Positions 8,188 to 16,566 of a stretch of 64,000 bases of DNA are shown here, in pieces. The notes under the pieces are model-generated. The model had not been told where the DNA came from. It worked only from the letters and a program-made list of their open reading frames with translations, and ran no database searches. The position numbers and the translations under genes were made by a program. This DNA comes from JAOUJD01 sp963811265 (lineage in GTDB: Bacteria; Pseudomonadota; Gammaproteobacteria; Burkholderiales; Burkholderiaceae_F), in contig CAWEQS010000026.1 of assembly GCA_963811265.1 (NCBI GenBank), forward strand, positions 860,629 to 924,628. The letters run 5' to 3'. How positions within the stretch are numbered: the stretch's first letter is position 1; each line of letters opens with the position of its first letter.

Positions 8188-10221
8188 ATGCTGCCTCGAC
8201 GATTTACAGTCTATACGGCCCTCGCGCTCGCGCTCTCGACGCCGCTCGGGTGCACCGCGATCGCGGCCCCTCCCGCCCGCTCCGCCGCTTCGGCCGAGCC
8301 CGCGATCCCGGCGGAGGACCAGGCGTTCCTCAATGCGCGGGACGCCGCCCGTCTCGGAAACCGGGAACGTCTTGCGCAACTTGCCGCCCAGCTCACGGCG
8401 CATCCGTTGCTCTCGTACGTCGAATACTGGCAGCTCGCACCGCGGCTGCGCCAGGACGACCCGGCCGTCGCCAGCGACGTCGAGGCCTTCTTCACGCGCC
8501 ACGCCGACACCTACGTCGCCGACCGGCTGCGACTCGACTGGGCCCTCGCGCTCGCCGCGCGGGGCGACTTCACCGGCTTCGACCGCGAGGCAGCGAGGCT
8601 CGTCTGGAACACCGACGACGGCCAGGTGCGCTGCTACGCGGCGCTGTCGCGCTACCGCGCCGCCGCCAACCAGCAGGCGGAGGCGTACGCGCGCGAAGCG
8701 CGGCAACTGCTCGCGAACACGCGCGACTCGGCCGGGGACGGCTGCCTGGCGCTCACCGAGGCGCTGCTCGCCGACGGACGCATCTCCGCCTGGGAGCGGG
8801 TCCGGGCCCTCGTCGAGCAGAACCAGTTCCCGACGGCCAAGCGGATCGGCGCGCGCGCGCTCGACGCCAACGGCAGGCCCGTGGACCAGAAGATGCTCGC
8901 GCAGGCGATCGACCGCCCCTCGGTCTGGCTCACCGCGCACGAGCGACGGCTGACCCAGGTGCAGCGCGAGCTCGCGACGGTGGCCATCGTCCGCCTGTCG
9001 CGCGACAACCCGCAGGACGCGGCGGAGTACGCGAGCTCGCTCAACCTGCTGTTCACGCCGGAGCAGCGCGGCATCGTGTGGGGCCGGATCGGGCACATGG
9101 CCGCGCTGCGGCTGATGCCCGAAGCCAACGAGTGGTACCGCCGCGGCGGCGAGCACGTGGGCGTCGGCCCCGACGCGGCGCGCGTGAGCGAGGTCCTCGA
9201 GTGGCAGGTGCGGGCCGCACTGCGCGCCGGTGACTGGGCCACGGTGGCGCGCACGATCGACCGCATGCCCGCGTCGCTCCGCAACGATCCGGCGTGGGTC
9301 TACTGGCGCGGCCGCGCACTGCAGAAGGAAGGGCGCGCAGGCGAAGCGCAGGAACAGTTCCAGCGCATTTCCGCGCAGTTCCACTTCTACGGCAAGCTGG
9401 CCGCGGAAGAACTGGGCCAGCCGATCGTCCTGCCGCCCCGCGCGCCGCCGCCCGCGGCCGAGGACATCGAGGCGCTGCGGCTGAACGTCGGCCTTGCCCG
9501 CGCCCTGAAGTTCTACGACCTGGGACTGCGCGTCGAAGGCCATCGCGAATGGAACTGGCAGCTGCGCGGCATGACGGACCGGCAGCTGCTGGCCGCCGCG
9601 GAGTTCGCGCGCAGCCGCGGACTGCTCGACCGCATGATCAACACGTCGGACCGCACACAGGCCGAGTACGACTTCACCCAGCGCTTTCCGTCGCCCTTCC
9701 GCGAGGCGATGGTCCAGTACTCGGCCCCGCTCGGCCTCGACGAGAACTGGATCTACGGCCTGATCCGGCAGGAGTCGCGCTTCATCATGGACGCCCGATC
9801 CTCGGTCGGCGCCAGCGGACTGATGCAGCTCATGCCCGCCACGGCGCGCTACGTCGCCCGCAAGATGAACGTCCCGAACTTCACGCCGGCGCGCGTGAAC
9901 GAGCTCGAGATGAACCTCCAGCTGGGAACGGGTTACCTGAAGATGGTGCTCGACGACCTCGACGGCTCCCCGGTGCTGGCGACGGCCGCATACAACGCGG
10001 GGCCCGGGCGGCCGCGAGCGTGGCGAGCCTCGCTCACGGGCCCGGTCGAAGGCGCCATCTTCGCCGAGACCATCCCGTTCAACGAGACCCGCGACTACGT
10101 CAAGAAGGTGATGTCCAACAGCGTCTACTACGCGGCGCTGTCGGAGAACCGGGCGCAGTCGCTGAAGGCGAGGCTGGGCGTGATCGCACCGAAGGCCGCG
10201 GGCACGACCGAACTGCCGTAG
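8188..10221 (+). CDS. slt: Soluble lytic murein transglycosylase
   Basis: This periplasmic enzyme cleaves glycan strands of peptidoglycan to 1,6-anhydro products. The 677 residues comprise a signal peptide (about 1-26, ending near TAIAAPP), a long alpha-helical U-shaped superhelix (about 40-500), and a C-terminal goose-lysozyme-like SLT domain. In the SLT domain IRQESRF gives the catalytic Glu529, followed by GLMQLMPATA, AAYNAGPGR and IPFNETRDYVKKVM. The length matches Slt70 (about 645 residues). A weak cysteine context (PLGC) near residue 22 is not a good lipobox. Confidence 0.93.
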   Translation: MLPRRFTVYTALALALSTPLGCTAIAAPPARSAASAEPAIPAEDQAFLNARDAARLGNRERLAQLAAQLTAHPLLSYVEYWQLAPRLRQDDPAVASDVEAFFTRHADTYVADRLRLDWALALAARGDFTGFDREAARLVWNTDDGQVRCYAALSRYRAAANQQAEAYAREARQLLANTRDSAGDGCLALTEALLADGRISAWERVRALVEQNQFPTAKRIGARALDANGRPVDQKMLAQAIDRPSVWLTAHERRLTQVQRELATVAIVRLSRDNPQDAAEYASSLNLLFTPEQRGIVWGRIGHMAALRLMPEANEWYRRGGEHVGVGPDAARVSEVLEWQVRAALRAGDWATVARTIDRMPASLRNDPAWVYWRGRALQKEGRAGEAQEQFQRISAQFHFYGKLAAEELGQPIVLPPRAPPPAAEDIEALRLNVGLARALKFYDLGLRVEGHREWNWQLRGMTDRQLLAAAEFARSRGLLDRMINTSDRTQAEYDFTQRFPSPFREAMVQYSAPLGLDENWIYGLIRQESRFIMDARSSVGASGLMQLMPATARYVARKMNVPNFTPARVNELEMNLQLGTGYLKMVLDDLDGSPVLATAAYNAGPGRPRAWRASLTGPVEGAIFAETIPFNETRDYVKKVMSNSVYYAALSENRAQSLKARLGVIAPKAAGTTELP

Positions 10222-10250
10222 CGCGCCGCGGGCGCCCGGCGGGCATCGCC

Positions 10251-10256
10251 TAGAAT
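10251..10256 (+). promoter_or_regulatory. Probable -10 element of the NDUFA9-like gene
   Basis: TAGAAT followed by a GC-rich discriminator lies 25 bases before the ATG, giving a short leader. It matches the TAnAAT-plus-GC pattern seen before several other genes in the window. Confidence 0.45.
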
Positions 10257-10281
10257 CGGCGCCCTCGAAGACTGCACGACA

Positions 10282-11242
10282 ATGAACAAGATCCTCGTCA
10301 TCGGTGGTGCCGGCTTCGTCGGTCGCCACATCGTCGCCCGCCTGGTTGGCCAGGGCCTCAGGGTCACCGTCCCGACCCGCCACCGGGCGCGCGCGGGTCA
10401 CCTGATCCTGCTGCCCACGGTCGAGGTCGTCGAAAGCGACGTCAGCAACGACGACGCGCTCGACTTGCTGCTGCGCGACCACGATGCCGTCATCAACCTC
10501 GTCGGCATCCTGCAGGGCTCCCGCGGAACGCCGTACGGCCGCGAGTTCGCGCGGGCTCACGTCGAATTGCCGAAGCGCATCATCGCCGGCTGCGCGCGCC
10601 ACGGCATCCACCGCTACCTGCACATGAGCGCGCTGGGCGCGGACCCGAAGGGTCCGTCGATGTACCAGCGCAGCAAGGGCGACGGCGAGGCGGCGGTGCG
10701 CGCTTCATCGCTCGACTGGACCATCTTCCAGCCCTCGGTGATCTTCGGGCCCGAGGACCGGTTCCTGAACACGTTCGCGACGCTCGCGAAGGTGTTCCCG
10801 GTGCTGCCGATCGGCGGCGCCGACGTGCGGTTCCAGCCCGTGTGGATCGGCGACGTCGCCCAGGCCTTCGTCAACGCGCTCGACAACCGCGACACGTATC
10901 GCAAGAGCTATGAACTGGTCGGCCCGCGGGTCTACACGCTGCGCGAACTCGTGCAGTTCGCCGCGGCCGCCTCGGGCCGTCCACGACCGGTCCTCGCCCT
11001 GCCCGGCGGCATCGCGCAGACTGCAGGCGCGGATGATGGAGCTCGCGCCCGGCGAGCCGCTGATGTCGCGCGACAACCTCGATTCGATGAAGGTCGACAA
11101 CATCGCGAGCCGCCAGCCGTACGTGCCGGCGCCGGAGCTCGGCATCACGCCGACGGCGATGGAAGCGGAAGCGCCCCGCTACCTGTCGGGCCAGACGGTC
11201 CGCACGCGCCTCGACGCGTTCCGCGCGCGCGCCCGGCGCTGA
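10282..11242 (+). CDS. NDUFA9-like NAD(P)-binding protein (complex I associated), frameshifted
   Basis: An extended short-chain dehydrogenase of the atypical type related to the NDUFA9 subunit of complex I. It opens with the dinucleotide-binding motif VIGGAGFVGRHIVARL, then DVSNDDALDLLL, NLVGIL and HRYLHMSALGA. The usual catalytic YxxxK is replaced by YQRSKGDGE, as in this family. A single-base frameshift near 11,018 moves the C-terminal part (RLQARMMELAPGEPLMSRDNLDSMK) into another frame; joined, the protein is about 320 residues, the normal length. Its role in bacteria is probably quinone or respiratory-complex related, by family inference only. Confidence 0.8.
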
Positions 11243-11250
11243 GGAGGAAC

Positions 11251-11897
11251 GTGAGCCTGACGCTCGTCATCGGCAACAGGAACTACTCGTCGTGGTCGCT
11301 GCGGCCGTGGCTGGCGATGAAGCAGGCGGGGCTGGCGTTCGACGAAGTGCGCATCACGCTCTCCCGGCCGGACACGACCACGCAGATCCTGCGCTACACG
11401 CCGAGCGGCCGCGTTCCCTGCCTGGTCGACGGCGCGCTCGCCGTCTGGGACTCGATGGCGATCTGCGAGTACGTCAACGAGCAGTACGCCGACGGCAGCC
11501 TGTGGCCGCACGACGTCGGCCGGCGCGCGCGCGCGCGCTCGGTCGCGGCCGAGATGCACTCGGGCTTCGCCGCGCTGCGCACGCACCTGCCGATGGACAT
11601 CCGCGCGCGCCGTCCCGACCGCGGCGCGCTGCGCTGGCCCGCGCCGAGGTCGCCGCCGAGGTCGCGCGCATCCACGGCCTCTGGAGCGACTGCCTGGCGG
11701 CGAGCGGCGGCCCGTTCCTGTTCGGCGGATTCTCGATCGCCGACGCGTTCTTCGCGCCGGTCGTCACGCGCTTCCGAACCTACGCGATCCCGCTGCCCGC
11801 GCTGCTCGCCCGGTACTCGGACGCCGTGTTCGCGCTGCCGGCGATGCAGCAGTGGGTGGCCGCCGCGGCCGCCGAGCCGGAAACGCTCGACGACTGA
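11251..11897 (+). CDS. Glutathione S-transferase family protein (frameshifted)
   Basis: A cytosolic thiol transferase-like protein of about 215 residues. The N-terminal thioredoxin fold is clear (LVIGNRNYSSWSLRPWLAMK, with SSWS in the active-site position, then PSGRVPCLVDG and VWDSMAICEYVNE). The C-terminal helical domain continues after a single-base shift near 11,615 (ALARAEVAAEVARIHGLWS to FLFGGFSIADAFFAPVVTRF). The GTG start follows GAGGAGG. The final TGA overlaps the ATG of cca (TGATG), implying coupling. The substrate is unknown. Confidence 0.82.
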
Positions 11898-13004
11898 TGC
11901 AGATCTTCCGCGTCGGCGGCTGCGTACGCGATGCGCTGCTCGGCGAGATGCGGAAGGCCGACCCGGCGCTGAAGACCGACCGCGACTGGGTCGTCGTCGG
12001 CGCCACGCCCCAGCAGATGATCGACCTCGGCTTCCGGCCGGTCGGCAAGGACTTCCCGGTGTTCCTCCATCCCGGGACGCAGGAGGAATACGCGCTCGCG
12101 CGCACCGAGCGCAAGACGCGGCCGGGCTACAAGGGGTTCGAGCCGCACGCGTCGCCCGACGTCACGCTCGAGCAGGATCTGGCGCGGCGCGACCTCACCA
12201 TCAACGCGATGGCCGTCGGCGACGACGGGCAACTCGTCGATCCGCACGGCGGCAGGCGCGACCTCGAAGCCGGAGTGCTGCGGCACGTCAGCCCGTCCTT
12301 CGTCGAGGATCCCGTGCGCATCCTGCGGCTCGCGCGCTTCGCCGCGCGCTTCCCGGAGTTCACCGTCGCGCCCGAGACCGCCGAGCTCACGCGGACGATG
12401 GTGCGCAACGGCGAGGCCGACGCGCTGGTGCCGGAGCGCGTGATGCAGGAACTCGCGCGCGGGCTGATGGAGCGGAAGCCATCGCGGATGCTGGAGGTGC
12501 TGGACAAGTCCGGCCTGATCGACCGGCTGTACGGCGAACTCGCAGACCTTCGCGCCGCGGCCGCCGCGCTCGACCGCGCGGCCGAACGCAACCTGCCGCT
12601 GCCGGCGCGCTTCGCCGTGCTCGCCAGCGCGTGCCGCTCGCCGCAGGCGGCAATCGGCTTCATCGGGAAGCTGCGCGCGCCGCAGGACGCCGCGCAACTC
12701 GCCCGGCTTCTGGTCGAACTCCGCGATCCGCTGCGGAGCGCGACGTCGCCGGACGCGATCGTCGACGTGCTGGAGCGCTCCGATGCGTTCCGCCGCCCCG
12801 AGCGTTTCGAGTTGCTGCTGCAGGCGTTCGAGGCCTGTGGCGAACGGACCGCGGATCGGTTCCGGGCCGCACTGAGAGGCGGCGTCGGCGATCGACGCCG
12901 GCGCGGTGGCCGCGGAGCATCAGCAAGGTCCCGCGGCGATCCCGCGCGCGATCCGGGAAGCCCGCGTGGCCGCCGTCCGTGGCGCGCCAGGCGCGGCCGG
13001 CTAG
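11897..13004 (+). CDS. cca: CCA tRNA nucleotidyltransferase (frameshifted near the C-terminus)
   Basis: Adds or repairs the 3'-CCA end of tRNAs. It is a class II polymerase-beta-type enzyme with GGCVRDALLG (7-16) and RDWVVVGATP, then PVFLHPGTQEEYALARTERK, RRDLTINAMA and EDPVRILRLARFAARF. The joined length of about 368 residues lacks the C-terminal HD domain of the E. coli enzyme. About seven extra residues (around EMRKADPALK) separate the G-motif from the DxD region. A frameshift near 12,880 shifts the last ~40 residues; in the alternate frame the gene ends in TAG, overlapping the convergent DUF2905 stop. Confidence 0.88.
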
Positions 13005-13192
13005 AGCAGCCGCGCGAGCAGCGTCAGCAGCAGCGTGAGCAGGACCGTGCTGGTGAACGGCAGCACGATCTCGCGCCCCTTGCGCGTGATGCGAACGTCA
13101 CCGGGCAAGCGACCGATCCCGAGCTTCTGCAGCCATGGCTGCAACGCCGTCAGGATCAGCAGCGCGATGAACGTGGTCAGGAGCCATTTCAT
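13001..13192 (-). CDS. DUF2905 family small membrane protein
   Basis: A 63-residue protein with two transmembrane helices (about 3-20 and 44-63) flanking a short loop, LGIGRLPGDVRITRKGREI. The G-R-LPGD-x-R pattern is characteristic of DUF2905. Function unknown. Its stop codon shares the CTAG tetranucleotide with the stop of the convergent cca gene. Confidence 0.85.
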   Translation of the reverse strand: MKWLLTTFIALLILTALQPWLQKLGIGRLPGDVRITRKGREIVLPFTSTVLLTLLLTLLARLL

Positions 13193-13249
13193 GGGCGCTG
13201 CGAGTGTACGTGGGGCCCCCGCCCGCCGTGACCGCAGCGCGGCGAGCCG

Positions 13250-14398
13250 TCAGAGCCGCGCGAGGCGGTCCCCGCGCGCAAAGCCGGCCAGCGACACGTC
13301 GACGCCGCGGCCAACCGCAAGCACCTTGAACAGCTCCCCCATCTCGGCCTCGGAGAGCAGCCGCTGCACCTCGTTCGCGCGCTTCAGGCTGTGCCCGGCG
13401 CCGAGCTGGTCGAGCAGGCCGCAGTTCATCAGGAAGTGCGCCTGGGTCGTATAGCCGAGGACATCGAGACCGGCCGCGTGCGCGGCGTCCGCCATCGCCG
13501 TGAAGTCGACGTGCGCGGTGATGTCGTTCAGCCCCGGCAGCCACAGCGGATCGGCGTGCGCGCGATGGCGGTAGTGGCACATCAGCGTGCCCATCAGGCG
13601 CTGCGGGTGGTAGTACTCGCGCCGCGGGAATCCGTAGTCGATGGCGAGCAGCACGCCGCGCGCGAGCCAGTCGGCGGCCGATCGCATCCACGCCTGCGCG
13701 GCGAAACCGATCTCGGAGCCGTAGCCATCGGGCAGCTCGCCGACCTCCCGCTCGATCGCGGCCACCGCATCGCGGAGTTCGGGATCGGCGTCGCGCTCGG
13801 CGAACGCCAGCGAATCGCCGTGGAGCCCGACCCCGCGCTCGCGCGGCGCGCGCCCTCGCATCACGAACAGCCGCACCGGCATCACGTCGAGCACTTCGTT
13901 GGCGAGCATCACGCCGTCGAACCCGCGCGGCGGTGCGGCCAGCCACTCGACGCCGCGGCCGTCGAGCAGCGCGCGCTGCCGTGCCGCCAGGTCGGGCGAC
14001 AGCTCGACGATCGAGTAGCGCTCGACCGCAGTGCCGCGCGCGGCCAGCGCGTCCAGCAGGTCGCGCGCGAGCACGCCCGAGCCGGCGCCGAACTCCACGA
14101 TGCGCGCCGGCGTGTGCGCGAAGACCTGGGCGACCTGGGCGGCCAGCGCCGACCCGAACAGCGGCGAGATCTCCGGCGCCGTGACGAAGTCGCCACCCGC
14201 GGCCGCGTCGCCGAACTTGCGTGCGCCCGCCGCGTAGTAGCCGAGGCCTGGCGCGTAGAGCGCGAGTTCCATGTAGCGATCGAACCGGATCCAGCCGCCC
14301 GCCGCGCCGATCGCCTCGACGATCGATCGCCGCAGGCGCGCGCTGTGATCGGCGGCGACGGGGTCCGGCGGCGGCAGCGTCGTTGGCGGGGGCACCAT
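13250..14398 (-). CDS. MidA/NDUFAF7-like class I SAM-dependent methyltransferase
   Basis: A 382-residue methyltransferase of the family whose mitochondrial member NDUFAF7 methylates an arginine of complex I subunit NDUFS2. Visible parts are RFDRYMELALYAPGLGYY with the conserved FVTAPEISPLFG, the SAM-binding glycine motif EFGAGSGVLARDLL, ANEVLDVMPVRLF, and LLAIDYGFPRREYYHPQR. The ATG start is chosen because the conserved domain begins about 25 residues later. It is divergent from folM. The protein substrate here is unknown; complex I is the family expectation. Confidence 0.87.
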   Translation of the reverse strand: MVPPPTTLPPPDPVAADHSARLRRSIVEAIGAAGGWIRFDRYMELALYAPGLGYYAAGARKFGDAAAGGDFVTAPEISPLFGSALAAQVAQVFAHTPARIVEFGAGSGVLARDLLDALAARGTAVERYSIVELSPDLAARQRALLDGRGVEWLAAPPRGFDGVMLANEVLDVMPVRLFVMRGRAPRERGVGLHGDSLAFAERDADPELRDAVAAIEREVGELPDGYGSEIGFAAQAWMRSAADWLARGVLLAIDYGFPRREYYHPQRLMGTLMCHYRHRAHADPLWLPGLNDITAHVDFTAMADAAHAAGLDVLGYTTQAHFLMNCGLLDQLGAGHSLKRANEVQRLLSEAEMGELFKVLAVGRGVDVSLAGFARGDRLARL

Positions 14399-14449
14399 GC
14401 TCCGATGGTACCGAGGGCCGACTGGCCGCGCCGGTACACTGCCGCCTCC

Positions 14450-15244
14450 ATGGTCACACGTCGCAAAACGAGGCACGGCGCCGCCCTCGTCACGGGCGCC
14501 GCGCGCCGCATCGGGCGGGAGATCGCGCTCGCGCTCGCGGCCGACGGCTGGGACGTCGCGGTCCACTACGCGACCTCGCGCGACGACGCGCAGAGGACCG
14601 TCGCCGACATCGAACAGCTGGGACGGCGCGCCGTCGCCGTCAACCGCGACCTGGCCGTCGAGGCCGGCGTCCGCAGCCTGCTCGCGGAGTGTTCGCACGA
14701 ACTCGGCCCGGTGACCTGCGTCGTCAACAGCGCGTCGCTGTTCGAGCACGACGACGCGGCGACCTTCAGCAGCGAGCACCTCGTGAGCGCGATGCGCACG
14801 AACGTCGCCGCCCCGCTGCTGCTCGCGCAGGCGCTGCACGACCAGTTGCCGCCGGAGGCCCAGGGCGTGGTGATCAACCTGCTCGACCAGAAGCTCTTCA
14901 ACCCGAACCCGGACTTCCTCTCGTACACGTTGTCGAAGGCGGCGCTGCAGGAAGCGACCCGCCTGCTCGCCATGGCGCTCGCGCCGAGGGTCCGCGTCGT
15001 CGGGGTCGCGCCGGGGCTGACGCTCGTGTCCGGCGACCAGAGCGAAGAGGGATTCGAGCGCGCGCACGCGCGCACGCCGCTCGGCCGGTCGAGCACGCCG
15101 GCCGACATCGCGCAGGCCGTCGTCTACCTGGCGAAGGCGCCGGCCGTGACGGGCACGACCCTGCTGGTCGACGGCGGCCAGCACCTGGTGCCGAGCGAGC
15201 GCGACGTGATGTTCCTGACCGAGCCGACGCGCGCGACGCGATGA
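14450..15244 (+). CDS. SDR oxidoreductase, FolM/pteridine reductase-like
   Basis: A 264-residue short-chain dehydrogenase that probably reduces dihydrobiopterin- or dihydromonapterin-type pteridines with NADPH. The TGAARRIGRE motif (about 15-24) is the Arg-containing form typical of pteridine reductases such as FolM, rather than the TGxxxGxG of ordinary SDRs. NSASLFEHDD and the catalytic Y-x3-K (SYTLSKAALQE) follow. It lies 13 bases upstream of folB, which supports a pterin role. A TACACT hexamer ends 9 bases before the ATG and no Shine-Dalgarno is visible. Confidence 0.8.
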   Translation: MVTRRKTRHGAALVTGAARRIGREIALALAADGWDVAVHYATSRDDAQRTVADIEQLGRRAVAVNRDLAVEAGVRSLLAECSHELGPVTCVVNSASLFEHDDAATFSSEHLVSAMRTNVAAPLLLAQALHDQLPPEAQGVVINLLDQKLFNPNPDFLSYTLSKAALQEATRLLAMALAPRVRVVGVAPGLTLVSGDQSEEGFERAHARTPLGRSSTPADIAQAVVYLAKAPAVTGTTLLVDGGQHLVPSERDVMFLTEPTRATR

Positions 15245-15257
15245 CGGAGAGCACCGA

Positions 15258-15650
15258 GTGAGCTGGCTGCTCGATCCGCGGCTGGCGGACTGCCGGCGCA
15301 TCTTCCTGCGCAACTACGTCGTCGACGCCAACATCGGCATCCACGAGCACGAGAAGCGCGGCGCGCAGCGGCTGGCCCTGAACGTCGACCTCTTCGTCGC
15401 GCTGTCGATGTCGACGCCGCGCCACGACAAGCTGCTCGAGGTCGTCGACTACGACTTCGTCCGCCTGACCATCAAGCACCGCATCGACCAGGGCCACGTC
15501 AACCTGCAGGAAACGCTGGTCGACGACCTGGCCCGCTCGATGCTCGCGCATCCGGCCGTCCGCGCGGTGCGGGTGTCGAGCGAGAAGCCGGACGTCTACG
15601 AGGACGTCGACGCGGTCGGCGTCGAGGTGTTCCACTTCAAGACGCCATGA
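15258..15650 (+). CDS. folB: Dihydroneopterin aldolase
   Basis: Catalyses the aldol cleavage of 7,8-dihydroneopterin in folate synthesis. The 130-residue protein shows IFLRNYVVDANIGIHEHEK (the aldolase N-terminal strand), VVDYDFVRLTIKHRI and the conserved Glu in VNLQETLVDDLA. The start is GTG: the nearby ATG at 15,241 runs into a stop after six codons. Its TGA overlaps the ttcA ATG. With the FolM-like gene it forms a pterin module. Confidence 0.9.
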   Translation: MSWLLDPRLADCRRIFLRNYVVDANIGIHEHEKRGAQRLALNVDLFVALSMSTPRHDKLLEVVDYDFVRLTIKHRIDQGHVNLQETLVDDLARSMLAHPAVRAVRVSSEKPDVYEDVDAVGVEVFHFKTP

Positions 15651-16564
15651 CACAGGCCGCGGGAGGCGTGCGCCGCGCCGAGAAGCGGGCGTACGAGGAC
15701 AACAAGCTCGAGAAGCGCCTGCTGCGCCTTGCCGGCCAGGCGATCGGCGACTACCGGATGATCGGGCCCGGCGACCGCGTGATGGTCTGCCTGTCCGGCG
15801 GCAAGGACAGCTACGGACTGCTCGAACTGCTGCTGCTGCTGCGCGAGCGCGCGCCGATCGACTTCGACATCGTCGCGGTCAACCTCGACCAGAAGCAGCC
15901 GGGGTTTCCCGGGCACGTGCTGCCGGACTACCTGCGCGCCAAGGGCGTGCCCTTCCACATCGAGGCGCAGGACACCTACTCGATCGTCACGCGCGTGATC
16001 CCCGAAGGCAGGACGATGTGCTCGCTGTGCTCGCGGCTGCGCCGCGGCATCCTGTACCGCGTGGCCTCCGAACTCGGCGCGACGAGGATCGCGCTGGGCC
16101 ATCACCGCGAGGACATCCTCGGCACCTTCTTCCTCAACCTGTTCTACGGCGGGAGGCTGAAGGGCATGCCGCCGAAGCTCGTCTCCGACGACGGCAGGCA
16201 CGTGGTGATCCGGCCGCTCGCCTACGTGAAGGAGGCGGACCTCGCGCGCTACGCCGAGGTGAAGCGCTTCCCGATCATCCCCTGCAACCTCTGCGGATCG
16301 CAGGAGAACCTGAAGCGCCAGGAAGTGAAGCGCATGCTGGCCGAGTGGGACAAGCGCTTCCCGGGCCGCGTCGAGAACACGTTCAACGCGCTGGCGCGCG
16401 TCGTGCCTTCGCACCTGATGGACGGCCGGCTCTTCGACTTCGCCGGCCTGCGCGCCGGCGGCGGACCACGGCCCGACGGCGACATCGCGTTCGACGACGA
16501 ACCCTGCGAGGCCCCGGACGCCGATGCGACGGTCGGCGTCATCCGCTTCGCGGAGACCGACTGA
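15647..16564 (+). CDS. ttcA: tRNA 2-thiocytidine(32) synthetase
   Basis: Thiolates cytidine 32 of certain tRNAs using ATP and an Fe-S cluster. The 305-residue protein carries the PP-loop SGGKDS (50-55), CSLCSRLRRG with Cys125 and Cys128, and CNLCGSQ with Cys213 and Cys216; these cysteines bind the Fe-S cluster and sulfur. The length is normal for TtcA. It overlaps the folB stop by four bases. Confidence 0.95.
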   Translation: MTQAAGGVRRAEKRAYEDNKLEKRLLRLAGQAIGDYRMIGPGDRVMVCLSGGKDSYGLLELLLLLRERAPIDFDIVAVNLDQKQPGFPGHVLPDYLRAKGVPFHIEAQDTYSIVTRVIPEGRTMCSLCSRLRRGILYRVASELGATRIALGHHREDILGTFFLNLFYGGRLKGMPPKLVSDDGRHVVIRPLAYVKEADLARYAEVKRFPIIPCNLCGSQENLKRQEVKRMLAEWDKRFPGRVENTFNALARVVPSHLMDGRLFDFAGLRAGGGPRPDGDIAFDDEPCEAPDADATVGVIRFAETD

Positions 16565-16566
16565 GG

